Origin: Chromera velia
Lineage: Eukaryota > Sar > Chromeraceae
DNA: 21,787 nt
Direction of reading: 5' to 3'
Assembly (NCBI GenBank): GCA_018398765.1
Contig: JAHBMJ010002760.1
Span: forward strand, 72,565-94,351
Of this stretch, positions 18,679 through 21,787 are shown one piece after another; position 1 is the first letter of the stretch; every line of letters starts with the position of its first letter. The notes below the pieces were generated by a model. The model worked only from the letters and a program-made list of their open reading frames with translations. It was not told where the DNA came from and did not search any database. The position numbers and the translations under genes were made by a program.

Positions 18679-19340
18679 TGATCGATCATGCACTCACTCA
18701 CTTACTCACCGGCCATGTGCACATGGACTCATGGTCTTGTCTGACTCGAATTCATTCTACTTGCTTTGTGCGCATTTACAGCTCCTCTTCTCTTTTTCCG
18801 GCTTTCCTCCCCTCTCTTCTTCTTTGTTTCTGAACTCACTCGAGGAGAATCGAATTGAAGAGTCGCGGGATCTACTCGGCCCGCCTCGTGCACTCCGTAA
18901 TTAATGGAGTACTGCATGTTAATTGTTTTCTTTGACACCAATGCCATCTCTGTACAGCATTTGTTCACAAAAGAAATGGTTGGGGTTCGCGGACCACAGA
19001 GACGGGCGGGGGCCGAGGGTCTCGTGCTGCACGCGAATGTGCGAATTCAAGGGACGAGGAAGGAAGCACTGAACGGGATCGACAGGGGAATGTCAATAGA
19101 AAGAAATGCGGGTCTTGTACTGCAATCACACATGCATTCCGAGTAGGTCGTATGACTTATTTATTTCAACGGGCGGTGGTCACTCTTGGAGAGTCACTAG
19201 AGAACACACCCGAAAAAATGTGATGGTAATTTTTCTGACTGATGTGGTTGGACGGCGTGATGATAATGAGAAGCGTCAAGCATCCCCGGCGATTGTGTGA
19301 AGGAGGCACAGACGTCTTACAGACACCTACACACACAGAT

Positions 19341-19374
<34 letters not shown>

Positions 19375-20120
19375 GGGGGGGNGGGGGGGGGGGGGGATAA
19401 AGCTCAACACTCGGGGACAGAGAAAGGAAAGAGGAGAAAGAAGCTAGGAAATAAGTAGAGAAAGAACGTACTGTAACAAGAAGTGATGTTTTAATCATAT
19501 TTACTATAGCTCAGAAACTTATAGTACACGTCAGAAACAGCACACTTCTAAAATAACTTAATGTTTGAAATCTATAGCTAAATCTATAGATTACAAATCT
19601 TTTGAATCTCTTTCAGCGTGTATTATTAAAAAAATAGTATAATATATTTATTCTATAGTAGTCTCATTGAACTATAAAGGAAAACTCAATATTGATTGAT
19701 TAATATAGATTGATACAATTCATAGTTGTGTCAGATCGATTATCCCGTGGCCGGCACGCATCAAACTCTGCTTGGCCTGGGTCCGGCGGCGTTATGGACC
19801 GCAATGCATGTGAATATATGGATGATAAATTCTATGAAAGCATGTCAATCTCTCATCGATTAGCCTGCTCCGATGGTTGAAAACCGTTGAGGGGAGATCG
19901 TTCCTTGTCTTTCCTAGCTGTGTGACAGACTTTCTATATAGAATCTTATGCTTCCAGTTCATCACTTATTCAACATGTGTAGTTGAAGGTAAAATCTCAT
20001 CATCACTATTATACGCGATAAGTGATAAGTGATTTATTGGTACCCTAGGACACTGTCTGTGACTGTCAGCGTTTAAACCCTCCTGATATTCCAGTATGTC
20101 TTAAAATGGTTTTTTCAATG
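18679..20120. other. Spacer with simple repeats, no gene seen
   Basis: Balanced composition to about 19330, then AT-rich from about 19490 to 20100. A plus-strand frame at 18904-19146 has an ATG but no recognisable motif. Apart from the CA/G repeat listed separately I see no structure here. Confidence 0.5.
19342..19397. repeat. (CA)n followed by a poly-G run containing an N
   Basis: About 15 CA units are followed by about 23 G residues with one undetermined base at 19382. The N and the homopolymer mark a weak point in the assembly, and a collapsed or mis-sized tract is likely. Confidence 0.9.
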
Positions 20121-20276
20121 CTGGCCGCGCCTGCGGCGCGGTTCTTTCAAGACTGTTTGCGCCTTCCACAAAAAATTTTAAGTATATTTTATTTTGGCCG
20201 CGCCTTCAGCGCGCTACCTTCAAGTTAAGCCGCGCTTGCGGTGCAGATGTTTCAAGTCTGGCCACGCCTACTGTGA
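20121..20276. repeat. Degenerate GC-rich hairpin repeats
   Basis: Four related copies lie in AT-rich surroundings at about 20121-20150, 20194-20224, 20226-20255 and 20257-20276. Copy 1 contains a perfect short hairpin, CCGCGCC-TGC-GGCGCGG. Copies 1 to 3 end in TTTCAAG or CTTCAAG, and copy 4 is partial. The origin is unknown: a GC-cluster-type element or an organelle-derived fragment are possibilities I cannot test here. Confidence 0.65.
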
Positions 20277-20749
20277 TGTATATGCTGGACGCGGCGTGAG
20301 CGTGAGCGAGCGCCCCGCCTCTTTGCATAGATCGTGAGATTGAGCTGGCCCGTGCGTGCGTCTTTCTGGGGCCGTGATTGAAGTGAGCGCGCGCGTCGTT
20401 ACATGCGATTTAGCCACACAAATCAACAGTCGCGTGTCGATTAAGTCAGACTGACAGCCTGCATGACAGCAAGACGGTGGAAAGACGAACGACGATGGTC
20501 TTTCCAACTGATAAACCTTTATACTGCCTATACTACATTCATGCAACAAGTGCTAGCAGAGCCTTGTTCTGACCAAAGGAACAAAAATGGCGTCGTTCGT
20601 TGATTGAGGCTTCGTTCAGTTGAATGAACCTCAGCACTTATGGTTGTCGGAGCATCAGCACGCAGTCTCGTTATACAGTTGTTCGCGACCAGTTAGGAGC
20701 CAGAGATTAGTAGAGAACCCTGTGATAGAAACAGTAGGATGTAGTAAGA

Positions 20750-21431
20750 ATGGAGTCACCTTTTGACAGAGCCGAGAAAGTGTTTGCGCTTGGAGGGAAG
20801 ATCGAGCCTAGGATCGAGCGTCTCCATCATCAGACACTCAAGTACACTCGAGAAGAGCCGTGCAGACTTCGATGGGGTGATTGCGGAGGTGTGTCGACTT
20901 GCTCTCACCTTCCATCTGATGATTCACAAAAACTTCATCGAAATGAAGGAGATCAGCATACAGGATGAGGCGGCAACTTCACATGACAGCGCAAGGAGGA
21001 AGAAGAAATGCAGGCGAGGCCGTCGTCTCTCATACAAAGCATGGTCCGACATCGAGTTCGAGAAGAACCGTCGGACTATGATAAAGCAGCAGAAGCAGAT
21101 AACGACTTCAAGATAGGAAGCATCAGAGAGTAAAGCTATTTTAGTTACTGTAGCTTCTCCATGGAGGAAAGATAAGTTGACCGCCCAAGGAATTGTGAGA
21201 GGAGAGATGGAGAGAGACAGGAAAGATGGTGAGATCCCTCCTGAAGTGCCCACTGCCCACATTAAGCAGATGGACGCAAAGTACAGTATGCCTACCAGTG
21301 GCCTGATCAGGAAGAGAGAGGTGTTGACAGAAGAAGAGATGGAGGAGGGGAGGGGCATGTGTGAATCTACTGCTAGATCTACTGTTACTGTAACCTGCTA
21401 CCGGCTAAAAAAGGCCGGTAGTAACTCCTAA
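20750..21431 (+). pseudogene. Degenerate coding remnant, possibly from a mobile element
   Basis: The sequence starts with a plausible ATG (MESPFDRAEKVFALGGKIEP), but the protein-like reading moves to another frame near 20855 (DFDGVIAEVCRLALTFHLM). Near 21080 a third frame (KAAEADNDFKIGSIRE, ending in TAA) looks better than the second, whose own frame meets TAG at 21114 and then stays open to 21429. I do not recognise the family. The multiple frame changes suggest decay; introns are an alternative, but I found no convincing splice pairs. Its position in a gene-poor, repeat-bearing area suits a mobile-element origin, which is inference. Confidence 0.45.
21398..21421. repeat. Perfect 8-bp-stem hairpin
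   Basis: CTACCGGC and GCCGGTAG flank an 8-nt A-rich loop. It lies at the end of the degenerate coding remnant and could mark an element end or a 3' structure. Confidence 0.6.
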
Positions 21432-21787
21432 CCGTACTGTGTAATCTAAATTTAAATTAATATTCGAAACTATGATTTAATGCATGATTCCCTAGATGAT
21501 TCAATCAATTTCCATGTATGCTTCCAACTTGGATAGGAAAACAATGGGTTAAGCAACTCTGCATGCTGACTTAGAGAAGGCGCAGGACCTGGTGGGAAAA
21601 AACATAAGAATTTTGAGCCGGGCTGCTAGGATTGTCAAACTGACTCAAACAAACAGCAAACAATCCAGGAACCCCAAGACTCCGAGTTAATTTCCGACTT
21701 AAGGTCTAGGCGTCGGCTAAAGAAAAAAAAAAAAAGAAAAAAAAATAAGTGATCTGAGGAGATCTTTTTTTTTTTTTTTTTTTTTTA
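21432..21787. other. AT-rich end of window with homopolymer tracts
   Basis: No gene is seen. The last 70 bases are poly-A, then AAGTGATCTGAGGAGATC, then poly-T. With the poly-T start of the window this suggests assembly ends at homopolymers. Confidence 0.6.

Overview
This 21.8 kb stretch looks like nuclear DNA from a eukaryotic microbe. Genes are broken by GT-AG introns, there are no operons or Shine-Dalgarno sites, microsatellites are abundant, and coding islands of roughly even base composition alternate with AT-rich spacers. My best guess is an alveolate, possibly a chromerid alga such as Chromera. The guess rests on repeat-filled introns, frequent TGCATGCA motifs (a known AP2-factor site in apicomplexans) and a VWA/alpha-kinase gene; it is inference, not identification. 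Both ends run into homopolymer tracts and one N lies in a poly-G run, so the window may be a whole short contig.

Layout. Positions 1-850 are AT-rich with no gene. A minus-strand gene (about 1148-4153, perhaps reaching 849) encodes an unrecognised coiled-coil protein. It carries an in-frame UAG and a frame-broken 3' end. A 690-bp spacer rich in TGCATGCA separates it from a divergent plus-strand single-exon gene (4841-5797) for an unrecognised 318-aa protein. Positions 5798-9290 are a mostly AT-rich spacer holding a 609-bp foldback (MITE-like) element with 117-bp terminal inverted repeats and TA target duplications. Next come two minus-strand genes. One is a VWA-domain alpha-kinase (9291-11787). 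The other is a peptidyl-tRNA hydrolase 2 gene (13145-15981) that I could assemble from five exons, one only 16 nt long. A tentative plus-strand gene for a small Cys-rich protein (16236-18678) diverges from it. The remainder (18679-21787) holds simple repeats, a cluster of GC-rich hairpin repeats and a degenerate coding remnant.

The functions of the neighbouring genes show no common pathway: PTH2 recycles stalled peptidyl-tRNAs and the alpha-kinase is a signalling enzyme. The main points of interest are in gene structure: a microexon splitting the PTH2 catalytic motif, 5' splice sites that often read GTC, a different simple repeat in each long intron, a frame break in the VWA domain, and the palindromic transposon-like element. 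All exon joins were deduced by hand from phase, splice signals and protein-family motifs.
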